This document shows, piece by piece, positions 1 through 8,730 of a DNA stretch of 64,000 bases; the first letter of the stretch is position 1, and every line of letters starts with the position of its first letter. The translations under genes were made by a program, and so were the position numbers. The notes beneath the pieces are model-generated. The model saw only the letters and a program-made list of their open reading frames with translations. It was not told the DNA's origin and searched no databases. Source of the stretch: JABDMH01 sp964428345. Its GTDB lineage: Bacteria > Bacteroidota > Bacteroidia > Chitinophagales > Saprospiraceae. The stretch spans positions 1 through 64,000 of the forward strand of contig CAYRYD010000019.1 in assembly GCA_964428345.1 (NCBI GenBank), given 5' to 3'.

Positions 1-55
1 TAATACCATAATACCATAATACCATAATACCATAATACCATAATACCATAATACC
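1..55. repeat. Octanucleotide tandem repeat TAATACCA
   Basis: Nearly seven perfect copies of the 8-base unit TAATACCA fill the first 55 bases and run off the left edge, so the true array length is unknown. It lies 17 bases beyond the stop of the haloperoxidase gene. The reverse complement (TGGTATTA) is a rotation of the GGTATTAT unit seen at 32264-32463, so the two loci belong to one repeat family. A perfect array of this kind can change length by slippage. Confidence 0.95.
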
Positions 56-72
56 TGTTGGGTGGATAATAC

Positions 73-1455
73 TCAGGGTATAAAACTAACCTGCTGATCG
101 GCCCGCAATGGCAGGTTAGCAATCTCATCGCCGATTAACTTACCCAATGACAATCCCTCTTCGCAGTCCAACCGGAAATGAACGCCGAGAAGGATGCGGG
201 AATAAGCACTTTCCCTGGCCATATCGGCAAAGGAGGAATAATGTCTCGGTGTACCTTTAAACTCCGTTCGGCCCATATGGCTGTTGTCGGTCATACTGTA
301 TTGATCTCCAAACATACTGGTCAGTACTTCTGCGGCGGCCATCCCGATCATCGAATGTCCGGATGGATAAGAAGGAAAGGGCGGCGTATGATGGTGAGGG
401 GCCCAGTCAGCATCAATCACTTCCCGGACGAAGGTCTCTGGTCGTTCCAGCAGATAATGGTACTTCGAATACCAGCATGCTACAACGGCATCATGCAGGG
501 CCAGGCCCATGCGAAGATAGGTCTCCAACAAATGAGTCGGGGACGGATTTTCCCGCTCAACCACCTGATTGGCAATGGAAATCCACCGGCCAACCGGAGA
601 GAAGGTCAAACCGGGATGATCGTCACTCCAGTATTCGGCAATCCATTGATTTTCACCAGACCACTGTGCCTGCAGGTTAAACACCTCGATCGCCTGATCG
701 TGATAGATCGAACCTGCCTCCCGGGAAAAAGATGGCAGTGGTTTGGCCAGATAGTGACTGGGGCTGATTAAAAAAGGACGAACCTGGCCCCAATGCGGCA
801 AAAGGGGTGGCATAGGAAAGGCCGGACAGGGTTGCCAGTGACCTTCACCTGGCGGAATGTCATAGCATTCGTCATAGTTGGTCAGATACGCCTTATGCCC
901 CAGTCTGTCACTCGATGACCAGGTGTAAATGACCGTTGCCACCTGCTGACCAAATATCCGGGAATTCTTCAGCACATCAGGGTCAATCTCCATCCGGAAT
1001 TTTTCCTCCCATTGTTGCTCCAACACTTGTCTCTCTTGCGAAATGTCCGAACTAGCCGTCATAAAAAAACTATCCAGGATGGCAGCATAGCAGGCATTTA
1101 AAACCGCTGGCAGATAGTAATCCGGACCTACTTCCGGAACCGGTAATGAATAGGCATTCCCAAATAAACCGGAAAGTGACTGATACCCTTCATCCAGAAA
1201 AGGTACCGCTGACTCATAAGCCGCCAATCCGACATAACCGTACATCCGCGCCACGACCGGTCCGCGGTATCCCTCCGTATGCGTTTCAGCGTGCAACATA
1301 TGCCGGTACCAATCCCCGATCAAATGCCCGGTTGTCGATTGAATTTCTCGGTTGGACTTTGATGCGAGAGCAATGAAGGCACATAAAGCCATCAGAAGGG
1401 TTAACCCAAAAAACCAGTATCTTATCCTTATCCTGATCTCAGTTACCTTCATCAT
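73..1455 (-). CDS. Vanadium-dependent haloperoxidase / PAP2-superfamily protein
   Basis: Predicted exported enzyme of the vanadium chloroperoxidase/acid phosphatase fold. An N-terminal hydrophobic stretch (residues about 10-30) suggests a signal peptide or anchor. All vanadate/phosphate-binding motifs of the family are visible: K331-x6-R338-P339, P364-S-G-H367, and S419-R420-x5-H426-x3-D430. The histidine of PSGH and H426 correspond to the acid-base and vanadate-ligating residues. The length (461 residues) fits bacterial vanadium haloperoxidases rather than the shorter PAP2 phosphatases. The ATG at 1455 is preferred over an in-frame TTG at 1464. It is transcribed alone, away from the next gene. 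The family includes both halide-oxidising enzymes and phosphatases, so substrate cannot be read from sequence. Confidence 0.88.
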   Translation of the reverse strand: MMKVTEIRIRIRYWFFGLTLLMALCAFIALASKSNREIQSTTGHLIGDWYRHMLHAETHTEGYRGPVVARMYGYVGLAAYESAVPFLDEGYQSLSGLFGNAYSLPVPEVGPDYYLPAVLNACYAAILDSFFMTASSDISQERQVLEQQWEEKFRMEIDPDVLKNSRIFGQQVATVIYTWSSSDRLGHKAYLTNYDECYDIPPGEGHWQPCPAFPMPPLLPHWGQVRPFLISPSHYLAKPLPSFSREAGSIYHDQAIEVFNLQAQWSGENQWIAEYWSDDHPGLTFSPVGRWISIANQVVERENPSPTHLLETYLRMGLALHDAVVACWYSKYHYLLERPETFVREVIDADWAPHHHTPPFPSYPSGHSMIGMAAAEVLTSMFGDQYSMTDNSHMGRTEFKGTPRHYSSFADMARESAYSRILLGVHFRLDCEEGLSLGKLIGDEIANLPLRADQQVSFIP

Positions 1456-2104
1456 TTGAGCCAATGATTTGCAATAATATTCCGGTTTGTACCGGAGCCT
1501 GTATCCGGTCTTTTTACTAACTACACACTATCATCGTGGACTAAAAATCCTTCGGGGATGCAATAAAATATGTCACCTGCAACGCAACAAATCGCTCTGG
1601 CAGTCATGAAATTTTCTTCTCATTTTCCGTAGAAAACGGATGACCAATCCCATGAATTCATCCATTGGTTGACAGGAGCCAGCAACTAATTTCCTTCTTT
1701 TCTAACAACCACACAGCAGGAGACCCTACTTCTAATTAAATTCTAAGTATTCACCGTTAAAAAATGACAGTGCATGATCTCTTTGGTGTTATCTTTGGCC
1801 ATGCTTAAGAAATCGTGAATTGGGAGTAAAATCCAAATATGGGAACGCCGATGAGTACCATGACCTCCAATGGCAGATTTGATCAGATGGCACCTTTTGG
1901 AATCTACCTTTCCAATGGATTTCTTCAGGATCAATGGGATTATTTGCACACAATCTTACTGAAGGTTGAAGGTTGTCATGCAACCGATAAACTGACTGTA
2001 TGGAGCGAAAAACGATCATACTTGAAACAAATACAGATATACTCAGTCTACTCAATCTTTTAGCTTAGAACTGGTGTTCATCGATAGAATAACACAAAAA
2101 CAAA
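1456..2104. other. Intergenic region without a supported gene
   Basis: This 649-base stretch separates the divergent haloperoxidase and small outer-membrane protein genes and must hold both promoters. Short open frames of 68-88 codons occur on both strands between 1743 and 2063, but none has a signal peptide, a recognisable motif or a convincing ribosome site. No promoter of the TTTG-N19-TAnnTTTG form was found. Confidence 0.5.
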
Positions 2105-2659
2105 ATGAAATTAACCTCCAAACTACAACTGACATTTCTTCTGCTGGTAACCTTTTGGTCTGTGCTTACCGGGCAAAATGATACTGCAATGGAGACGGAA
2201 CCCATGTCCGGGGGAGGAATCAGCGCTCACATCGGATTGATGCAAATGATTTTCGCGGTCAACGACGGTGACACCAGGGATTTATCCTACAGCAGTTATT
2301 ATTCGATTGGTTTGCCGGTGGGCATATCTTTTCCAACAGGTGGCCGCTTTGTACTTGACCTCGAGATGGTTTCCTTCGTCCGGCCACATTTTGACAACCC
2401 GGACCGGGATGTGGAAGTAGATTTATTGTTGCATCCAGGATTCCTGGCAAGATTAGGGCATGGGTTTTCCGCCGGTCTGCGAGCCGCTGCAGAATTAAAT
2501 AGTGATAAATATGGTTTTACACCCCTGGTAAACAAATCTTTTCCCTTAAAAAGTGGCAATAGTTTTTTTGTGGAACTGCTTTTTCCCGGCAGGTTTGATC
2601 CGGAAAAATCCGGAACTTACACGCAGGAATTTGGGATTCATGCCGGCTTTTCCTTTTGA
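2105..2659 (+). CDS. Small predicted outer-membrane beta-barrel protein
   Basis: A 184-residue protein with a clear signal peptide (lysine-containing start, hydrophobic core through residue 20, likely cleavage after Thr-Gly-Gln). The mature part alternates hydrophobic and polar residues with many glycines and aromatics and ends in Gly-Phe-Ser-Phe, as in small outer-membrane barrels whose last strand ends in phenylalanine. No enzymatic motif is visible and I do not recognise the family. It is convergent with the GH106 gene, whose stop codon lies 31 bases downstream, and is probably a single-gene unit. A periplasmic beta-rich protein is the alternative. Confidence 0.7.
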   Translation: MKLTSKLQLTFLLLVTFWSVLTGQNDTAMETEPMSGGGISAHIGLMQMIFAVNDGDTRDLSYSSYYSIGLPVGISFPTGGRFVLDLEMVSFVRPHFDNPDRDVEVDLLLHPGFLARLGHGFSAGLRAAAELNSDKYGFTPLVNKSFPLKSGNSFFVELLFPGRFDPEKSGTYTQEFGIHAGFSF

Positions 2660-2690
2660 TTTAAAGACCACAATTGCCTTTAATCTAAAT

Positions 2691-5636
2691 TCAATCTGGT
2701 TGAACCGGAACGGTGGTGACCACCGAAACCGGTCCGAACAATCCCGATCTCAATAGAGGTACTTCCGACCAGGGTACCCGGATTTTATTGAGACCATTGA
2801 TGTTGGTGTGGGTAATATTGGTTTGGGTCGTTTTCCCGCCGGTCAGCGCATCTCCTTTCAGACGGTTTGACCAGGTATTAGCCACCTCTACTTTCAGGGT
2901 ATTATCTCCCGGTCGGATGATCCCGGTAACGTCAAACCGGTAGGGCTTTGCCCAGGTTATACCCAGTGGCTGGTCGTTCAACCACACTTCGGCAATATTG
3001 CTCAGATCTCCCAGATCGAGAAAGATCTTCTGATCTTTCAGCTGTGAGGAATGAATATCATATTGAAAGGTTTTAAGGTAAGTAACGGTACCACTGAAAT
3101 ATTTAATGCCCTCGTCGTCCGATTCGGTCCACGACATGAGATTCGGAAAAATTACCCGCTTTGAACCTTTACCTTCTTCGGGAAAAAAGACTTCCCAGGC
3201 ACCCTGCAAGTCCTGACGCTTCAGGTAATTACTGAACAACTCCTGACCATCATCCCGGGTCAGGAAATACTTTCCCTCCGTCAGGAAATAAAGACCATCC
3301 GGGCGGTACTCCAGCAAGGGAGGGAAGAGACTACCATCCGACACTCCGGTATATGGCGGTAACGCATTTCCGGGGGAAAATGCGACCAATAGCGATCCAA
3401 AAGGAGGTAGCGTTACCGGCATCACCGTTTGCTCACTTTCCCTACGGTACACTGGTACCAGAGCGATGGTGCCGTCAACAGGGTTCCAGATCTCCGGTAC
3501 TTTCCCGGTTTGACGAAAATGGCAATTGCGGGAAATCCACTGATCCGTACTGTTCCGGATCAGATAAAAATCGGTCTGATCTTTTTGATAGTGGATATAA
3601 TCCAGGAGAAACAAAGCCGCATCATCATAGCTGAAGTCAGTCTGAATTTCAAGCCGCTTCAACATCTGAACCGTTGTGACTCCGGACACAACTTTACCTA
3701 AGGGCAGGGGTTTCAGGTCCGGGTCGCTCCAGTCGTCCCAGAGTTGGTCGATATCGTTTGCAGTATAGTGTAGGTCCGGGAGATTCCTGCGTCGAGCCAC
3801 CCGCTGCGGTTTCTCTGCAATAATAATGGCTCCCTGCCCTGCCAGGTCCCTGATCTTCTGAAAGACCTGAGGATGAATTTCCTGCTCTGGTTCCATGCAA
3901 AGTATTTTAAACCGGGCCCCGCCGGGTAAAATAATCTGCCGGTCTTCAACGGTCGCCTGTAATAAGATTTCGGTATTGACCACCTCATAATCATACCCGG
4001 GACCGACCGAAAAACGGCTGTTCTTATGCCCGGTATAATTGGGTATGGCGTCTCCATAGTAATAAAGTACATCGGCCATAAACCTTCCCTCCTGCAGGAT
4101 ATAGGAAATTCTTGCCAGATAATCGGTAAAAGGTCTCACTTTTGGCCACCACACTCTCCTATCGTTAAAATGGGTGCCGGCCGAATACACAATACCGGGA
4201 TAACCGCTGCCTGTAGGATTATGACTGAAACCATGAACAACCACTTTATTCATCCCTTCGCAAAACGCCCGGTCACCAGCGGGTTTCATTTCGAATGGCC
4301 CTTCCTGCCAATGCTGAAAAGATGTGAAGGACTCTTCTTCGACGATTCCCCGGCCGTAGATGTGGGAGGCTGCCGATACTTCTTTGACAACCCGGAGAAT
4401 ATCGATACCATCCGCATTAAGGCGATTGTGATTGATCCAGAACTCTCCCCGGGGCAAATCCATGACACCAAGCGACTTCAAGGGTTCTACCGGTACATTG
4501 TGCAGGGGAAAACCGGGACCTCCCGATTCCGAGTTGATCATTAATCCGTGACTGTTGCTGATGCGCCGGGCTGCTTTGTAAAAATTATTGATCATTAACT
4601 CAGACAGGGTACGCTGAAAGTCCTTTTTAAAATTGGTGATGACTTCCGGTGTAAATAATTCGGGATCAAATAGCGCGGGAATCAATTTATAAATTTCATA
4701 CCCGTTCAATCTTTGATATTCCATGTGCAGTGTCGGTGTCCAGGTAAATCCGGTTGCCTCGTAGCTGGCCAGATAAAGACTTTTTAGGGCAGAACTTCTG
4801 AAATCTTCACCCAAAATCGTTTTTAATTTATTAATGACATACTGAAAATGTGCTTCAGTTGCCCTGGCATCAAAATGGTCAATGATCGGACCCGCTGAAT
4901 GCTTACTGGGTAATTTTAACCGCTCTCCGGAATTGGAACAGATGTACCGGTAGATATCATAATTTCCCTGATGATTCCAGTCCAGGAATTCTGACTCCGG
5001 ATTGAAATACCGGGTGACATTCAGGATATCAGCGGTATCCAAAGGTCCGGTTTTCTGTGCAGGGATGGCCAATACTGCAATTTCTTCATAGTAAACCGGT
5101 CTCCCATCCGGTTTAAATTGAATGAAATTATACTGCCCCCGGCTATCGGTATTTTTAATTTCCGGAAATTTCAGTTTTATCTCTTTTGACGGACTGGCAG
5201 GCGTCACCGAAAAATAAATGGATTTGGCGGCATGTTCCGGTTTGGTCCAGGTGCCTCCTGCATTCCAGCTGCTCGCCATATTCAGTCCGGCCGTCATCCC
5301 AAGTTCCTTTGCAAGAGTTAAAGCCACCCGGATTGCTTCCAGCGACTCATCACCCAGGAAAGGAGGACCGGGTTTGACGACTGTATCGTAGGCAGGGACC
5401 CCGATCTCAAAAATATCGAAACCGGACAATCCGGCAGCTTTCATTGCCAGCATTTCTTCACGAATCCTCACTGTATCGACATTGCCGTTGAGCCACCACC
5501 AGTAGGTCTTGGGATAGGCCCCGACTGGTGGATCTTGAAATCCTTCCCTTAATTCCTTCAGGTCTTGCCCTATCAGGAAAGTGGTGAAAAAAAGCATCCA
5601 ACCAATAATAAAAAGAACTGACTGATATCTTTTCAT
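2691..5636 (-). CDS. GH106-family glycoside hydrolase (alpha-L-rhamnosidase-like)
   Basis: A 981-residue secreted glycosidase. A signal peptide (about residues 1-23) is followed by the signature Tyr-Trp-Trp-Trp-Leu-Asn-Gly-Asn-Val (45-53) and a Met-Lys-x-Ala-Gly-Leu-x-Gly-Phe-Asp segment, typical of the catalytic barrel of family GH106, whose characterised members release terminal L-rhamnose from pectin-type polysaccharides. The C-terminal 150 residues resemble the galactose-binding-like domain of large glycosidases (Trp-Leu-Asn-Asp-Gln-Pro-Leu-Gly followed by a Pro-Gly-x-Asn-x-Leu-x-Val-Glu-Val-x-Asn strand). It is the last gene of a minus-strand operon, 38 bases after an AraA-like isomerase and a sugar-type MFS transporter. 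This supports a sugar-release, uptake and isomerisation pathway. Rhamnose specificity is inferred from the family only. Confidence 0.82.
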   Translation of the reverse strand: MKRYQSVLFIIGWMLFFTTFLIGQDLKELREGFQDPPVGAYPKTYWWWLNGNVDTVRIREEMLAMKAAGLSGFDIFEIGVPAYDTVVKPGPPFLGDESLEAIRVALTLAKELGMTAGLNMASSWNAGGTWTKPEHAAKSIYFSVTPASPSKEIKLKFPEIKNTDSRGQYNFIQFKPDGRPVYYEEIAVLAIPAQKTGPLDTADILNVTRYFNPESEFLDWNHQGNYDIYRYICSNSGERLKLPSKHSAGPIIDHFDARATEAHFQYVINKLKTILGEDFRSSALKSLYLASYEATGFTWTPTLHMEYQRLNGYEIYKLIPALFDPELFTPEVITNFKKDFQRTLSELMINNFYKAARRISNSHGLMINSESGGPGFPLHNVPVEPLKSLGVMDLPRGEFWINHNRLNADGIDILRVVKEVSAASHIYGRGIVEEESFTSFQHWQEGPFEMKPAGDRAFCEGMNKVVVHGFSHNPTGSGYPGIVYSAGTHFNDRRVWWPKVRPFTDYLARISYILQEGRFMADVLYYYGDAIPNYTGHKNSRFSVGPGYDYEVVNTEILLQATVEDRQIILPGGARFKILCMEPEQEIHPQVFQKIRDLAGQGAIIIAEKPQRVARRRNLPDLHYTANDIDQLWDDWSDPDLKPLPLGKVVSGVTTVQMLKRLEIQTDFSYDDAALFLLDYIHYQKDQTDFYLIRNSTDQWISRNCHFRQTGKVPEIWNPVDGTIALVPVYRRESEQTVMPVTLPPFGSLLVAFSPGNALPPYTGVSDGSLFPPLLEYRPDGLYFLTEGKYFLTRDDGQELFSNYLKRQDLQGAWEVFFPEEGKGSKRVIFPNLMSWTESDDEGIKYFSGTVTYLKTFQYDIHSSQLKDQKIFLDLGDLSNIAEVWLNDQPLGITWAKPYRFDVTGIIRPGDNTLKVEVANTWSNRLKGDALTGGKTTQTNITHTNINGLNKIRVPWSEVPLLRSGLFGPVSVVTTVPVQPD

Positions 5637-5674
5637 CAGGAATCAGTTATTGAATTTTGTATTGGGAAAAACTG

Positions 5675-7132
5675 TCAATAATTAGGGTTGATGATCACCG
5701 ATTCAATATTAAGAAAATTGGCAATTTTCTGAATGGTTTTTGCGTGGTGACCAATTCCCAGGGCAAAATGATGGGTTGGACCCTCACTGATCCAGCGATG
5801 CAGAAAGGTCCGGACATCGGGTTTGAAAAAACCCCGGGTATTGGTATTTCCGGTTGGTGGAATGGGGCCCTTGACCGACTCCCCTTCGGCAATGACAAAT
5901 TTGAATGTTCCATCGTAGGTTGAATTGATGGACAACATGGTGATCGGACCTTCCTTAATCTTGAATTCTACTCCGGCTCCTTTGCCGGGTTTGCCGTGAT
6001 ATTTTTTCAGACTGCGTAATACCGGCTTTCCTTCAGCGATGGAAATATTGTGCGGACCATCGTGTCCAACCAAAATAAAGCCTTCATTAAAATCGACCGG
6101 ATGAAATTCGGCAAAGCTGCCTCCAATACCCAGACGGTCCATGATGATCAGCGCAATTAAGGTTTTGAGATCCGACTCACCGCACATCATAAAACCATGA
6201 GAAGTGAGTATGGAATTCCCAACGATCAGGTTGGACATGACTTTTTGCAATTCACTGCCCTCCGGACCATCGTAATAATAAGCGAGGCCATCCAGATTCC
6301 TGAGCTTGACAAAATGATGGAGTGCTACACTGACCCGGGCCGCGAGATACAGGTCGTCTTCCCGGAGCTTCATTGAAATAGGATCGGATACGGGATCGGG
6401 TGTATCAAAAAAATCCAGGATAAATTCCGATATCTGCCGGATCTCTTCCTCTGGTGCTTTTTCGTAGCAGGAAAATATCTCGTGGGCCTCACATTCGACT
6501 ATGTGACAGCCAAATGCCGCCGTCAACATCGTGGGATCGGTGTGCATATCGAGCATGGCATTGATGGGGTGGCCCAGGTGTCCCAGCTGCGCATATTTGA
6601 GCGAATGAAGTACTTTGGCAATGCGGAAGTACTCGTCGATCTCCAGGTCTGCCTGTGGATCATCATGCAGGGTTCCGATGATCATATCGGGTACTTTCCG
6701 GCCCAGGCGTACTGCAACTCCGGCAAATTCGGGCAGCGAACAGATGTCATCGTTGGCCAGCTGCATATGGGTGGAAGCCCGGCTGTAATCCAACGCTTTG
6801 CGAGGCTGGAGGGCAACCAGTACTACCGGAATATTCAAGGTGCGTATGATCACTCCAAAAGTCCCGGAAGTAGCGTAAGTGAGCATATTGCAAAAGACCA
6901 GATCCAGATTGGCAGACTGCAGCTCCTGTGCCAACTGATAAGCTTTGGCCGGATTGTCTACCATGCCAAAGTCTATGACGACGGCGTCTTTGTCTGTCAG
7001 CTTTTTTTTCAGAACCGCATGTTTTTGGAGGAGTTCATCGAGAAGACCTTCAAACTGGCCCCAGTACTTGTCATAGCCTACCCCAAAAAGGCCGATCCTT
7101 GGTCTCTCCCGGTCAAAATTACGTTGCATCAT
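5675..7132 (-). CDS. L-arabinose/L-fucose isomerase-family protein
   Basis: Cytosolic aldose-ketose isomerase homologue of about 485 residues, close to the usual L-arabinose isomerase length. The four metal/catalytic positions of AraA can be aligned by eye: E319 in Cys-Gly-Glu-Ser-Asp-Leu-Lys, E342 in Gly-Ser-Phe-Ala-Glu-Phe-His, H357 in Val-Gly-His-Asp-Gly-Pro, and H462 in Gly-Ile-Gly-His-His. The N-terminal Rossmann-like part contains the expected Asn-Ile-Pro-Val-Val-Leu-Val strand. I place the start at the double ATG at 7132, preceded by an AAAAAGGAAT ribosome site, rather than at an in-frame ATG 45 bases upstream. It lies between the MFS transporter and the GH106 gene, so its substrate is probably the sugar released by the glycosidase. 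The exact sugar is not determined. Confidence 0.83.
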   Translation of the reverse strand: MMQRNFDRERPRIGLFGVGYDKYWGQFEGLLDELLQKHAVLKKKLTDKDAVVIDFGMVDNPAKAYQLAQELQSANLDLVFCNMLTYATSGTFGVIIRTLNIPVVLVALQPRKALDYSRASTHMQLANDDICSLPEFAGVAVRLGRKVPDMIIGTLHDDPQADLEIDEYFRIAKVLHSLKYAQLGHLGHPINAMLDMHTDPTMLTAAFGCHIVECEAHEIFSCYEKAPEEEIRQISEFILDFFDTPDPVSDPISMKLREDDLYLAARVSVALHHFVKLRNLDGLAYYYDGPEGSELQKVMSNLIVGNSILTSHGFMMCGESDLKTLIALIIMDRLGIGGSFAEFHPVDFNEGFILVGHDGPHNISIAEGKPVLRSLKKYHGKPGKGAGVEFKIKEGPITMLSINSTYDGTFKFVIAEGESVKGPIPPTGNTNTRGFFKPDVRTFLHRWISEGPTHHFALGIGHHAKTIQKIANFLNIESVIINPNY

Positions 7133-7195
7133 ATTCCTTTTTAAAACATTAGATCTTTGATTTGAATGGTGATTCACATTTTTATGAAATTCTTT

Positions 7196-8437
7196 CTAAA
7201 AATGTAAACTCAGTGATTTAATTTTTGGAATGCCCAAAATAAACAGGCCAAAGGCTACTACATACATCGATCCGGCATACAACCATAATGGTTTATATGT
7301 AAAATTCGATATAATTAATCCCATCAAAGGGTTAATGATGAGTGCGGATAGCGCACCTGCACTTCCCGATAAACCGATGATCGTGGAGGTCACTTTTTTC
7401 CCAAAAAGATCACTGATAGCCGTGATATAATTGGTAATCCACAATCCATGAGCGAAAAATGCCATGACCAGCATGAAGATAACCCATTCTACGGAAGACA
7501 GATATTGAATAAGCAGGGCCGGAACAGTCAATAATGCGGCTATTCCCATCACACTTTTCCGCGCCAAATTGAGGTTGCCGGTTTTTTTCAGGATTTCATC
7601 GGAAATATATCCCCCCAGCATATTGGAAATTCCCATAGCCAGAAAAGGGATCCAGAATAATTCACCGATTCTTACAAGATCAACGTTTCTCACCTCATTA
7701 AGGTAGCGTGGGATCCAAAACATATAAAAATAAAATATCGGATCCAGTAAAAACCGGATCAAGATAAACACCCAGACTTCCCGGATCTTTAAAACCTGAA
7801 AATAATCGCCCATTTTAGCTCTGCCCGGTGTAACCTCTGGTGTTTTAATCAGCCCATCGGCAGTGGGAGGTTTCCTCGCCGTAAAAAATAACCAGACCAG
7901 CACCCAGAGAAAGCCAAAGATTCCGGTAATCAGGAAAACTCCCCGCCAACCGGTCAGACCAATCAGATAAACACACAAAGGCGGGGCAATCACCGCCCCC
8001 AGCGCCGAACCTCCGATGGCAATGCCATTGGCCAGCGCCTGCCTTTTCTCCGGGATCCACTCAACAACGGCCTTGATCGCTCCCGGAAAAGCACCACCCT
8101 CCCCCAGCCCCAACATGAAGCGGTAGACCGCAAAATGAAAGGCATTGTTGGCCAGGCTGTGCAAAGCCGTGGCCAATGACCAAAAGCCCACGGAAAAAGC
8201 CAACCCCAGCCGGCTGCCAAACCGGTCTATCAATATACCACCCAGCGTAAACATCAGGGCATAGCTGATCAGAAATCCGGTATTGATCAGTCCATATTCG
8301 GTATCAGTGATCGAAAAATCTTCTTTGATCCTGATGATGGAAACGGAGAGAACCTGGCGATCCAGAAAACTCAGGGCGGTGGCCACCAGGGCGAGAAAAA
8401 CGATGATCCAGGGCAGGTATTTTGCTTTTGTGCTCAC
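7196..8437 (-). CDS. MFS transporter, anion:cation symporter (hexuronate/sugar-acid) type
   Basis: A 413-residue inner-membrane carrier with about twelve hydrophobic segments. Near the start is Ser-Phe-Leu-Asp-Arg-Gln-Val-Leu-Ser, and after TM2 comes Gly-Gly-x-Leu-x-Asp-Arg-Phe-Gly-Ser-Arg, the MFS loop 2-3 signature. The segment Arg-Phe-x-Leu-Gly-x-Gly-Glu-Gly-Gly-Ala-Phe-Pro-Gly in TM4 is characteristic of the ACS subfamily that imports hexuronates, glucarate and related acids. It starts with GTG. It is the first gene of the operon with the isomerase (63 bases downstream) and GH106. The substrate is probably a monosaccharide or sugar acid from that pathway; family alone does not settle it. 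Confidence 0.85.
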   Translation of the reverse strand: MSTKAKYLPWIIVFLALVATALSFLDRQVLSVSIIRIKEDFSITDTEYGLINTGFLISYALMFTLGGILIDRFGSRLGLAFSVGFWSLATALHSLANNAFHFAVYRFMLGLGEGGAFPGAIKAVVEWIPEKRQALANGIAIGGSALGAVIAPPLCVYLIGLTGWRGVFLITGIFGFLWVLVWLFFTARKPPTADGLIKTPEVTPGRAKMGDYFQVLKIREVWVFILIRFLLDPIFYFYMFWIPRYLNEVRNVDLVRIGELFWIPFLAMGISNMLGGYISDEILKKTGNLNLARKSVMGIAALLTVPALLIQYLSSVEWVIFMLVMAFFAHGLWITNYITAISDLFGKKVTSTIIGLSGSAGALSALIINPLMGLIISNFTYKPLWLYAGSMYVVAFGLFILGIPKIKSLSLHF

Positions 8438-8730
8438 GAATCTAACATACGCAAAACGTCATAACATTTGGGTATCCGATCTTTACTTATCATCAGGAAT
8501 AAAACCGACCGTTAAAACAGAGATGGATCCCGATGGATCAGGGCTGATGCCACCAGAACATTACTGTATGCGATCACTGCTTTTGCAAACTCAGAGAGAC
8601 TTCCGATCAAACAATTTTAAATCATTGAGTGTCATGACTTTAATCAGAGCAATAAGCACCAGTGGGCTGCTACCTTTGTGATGTTGATCAAATTAGATCC
8701 AGAGTGCCTGACTTCAAAAGCGAAGTTATT

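Noticed and set aside
1..55. The left-edge repeat as a CRISPR array
   Set aside because: The unit is eight bases with no spacers, so it is a simple tandem repeat.
1743..2063. Overlapping short frames on both strands in the 1.5-2.1 kb gap
   Set aside because: No signal peptide, motif, ribosome site or sensible start; amino acid content is as expected for chance frames.
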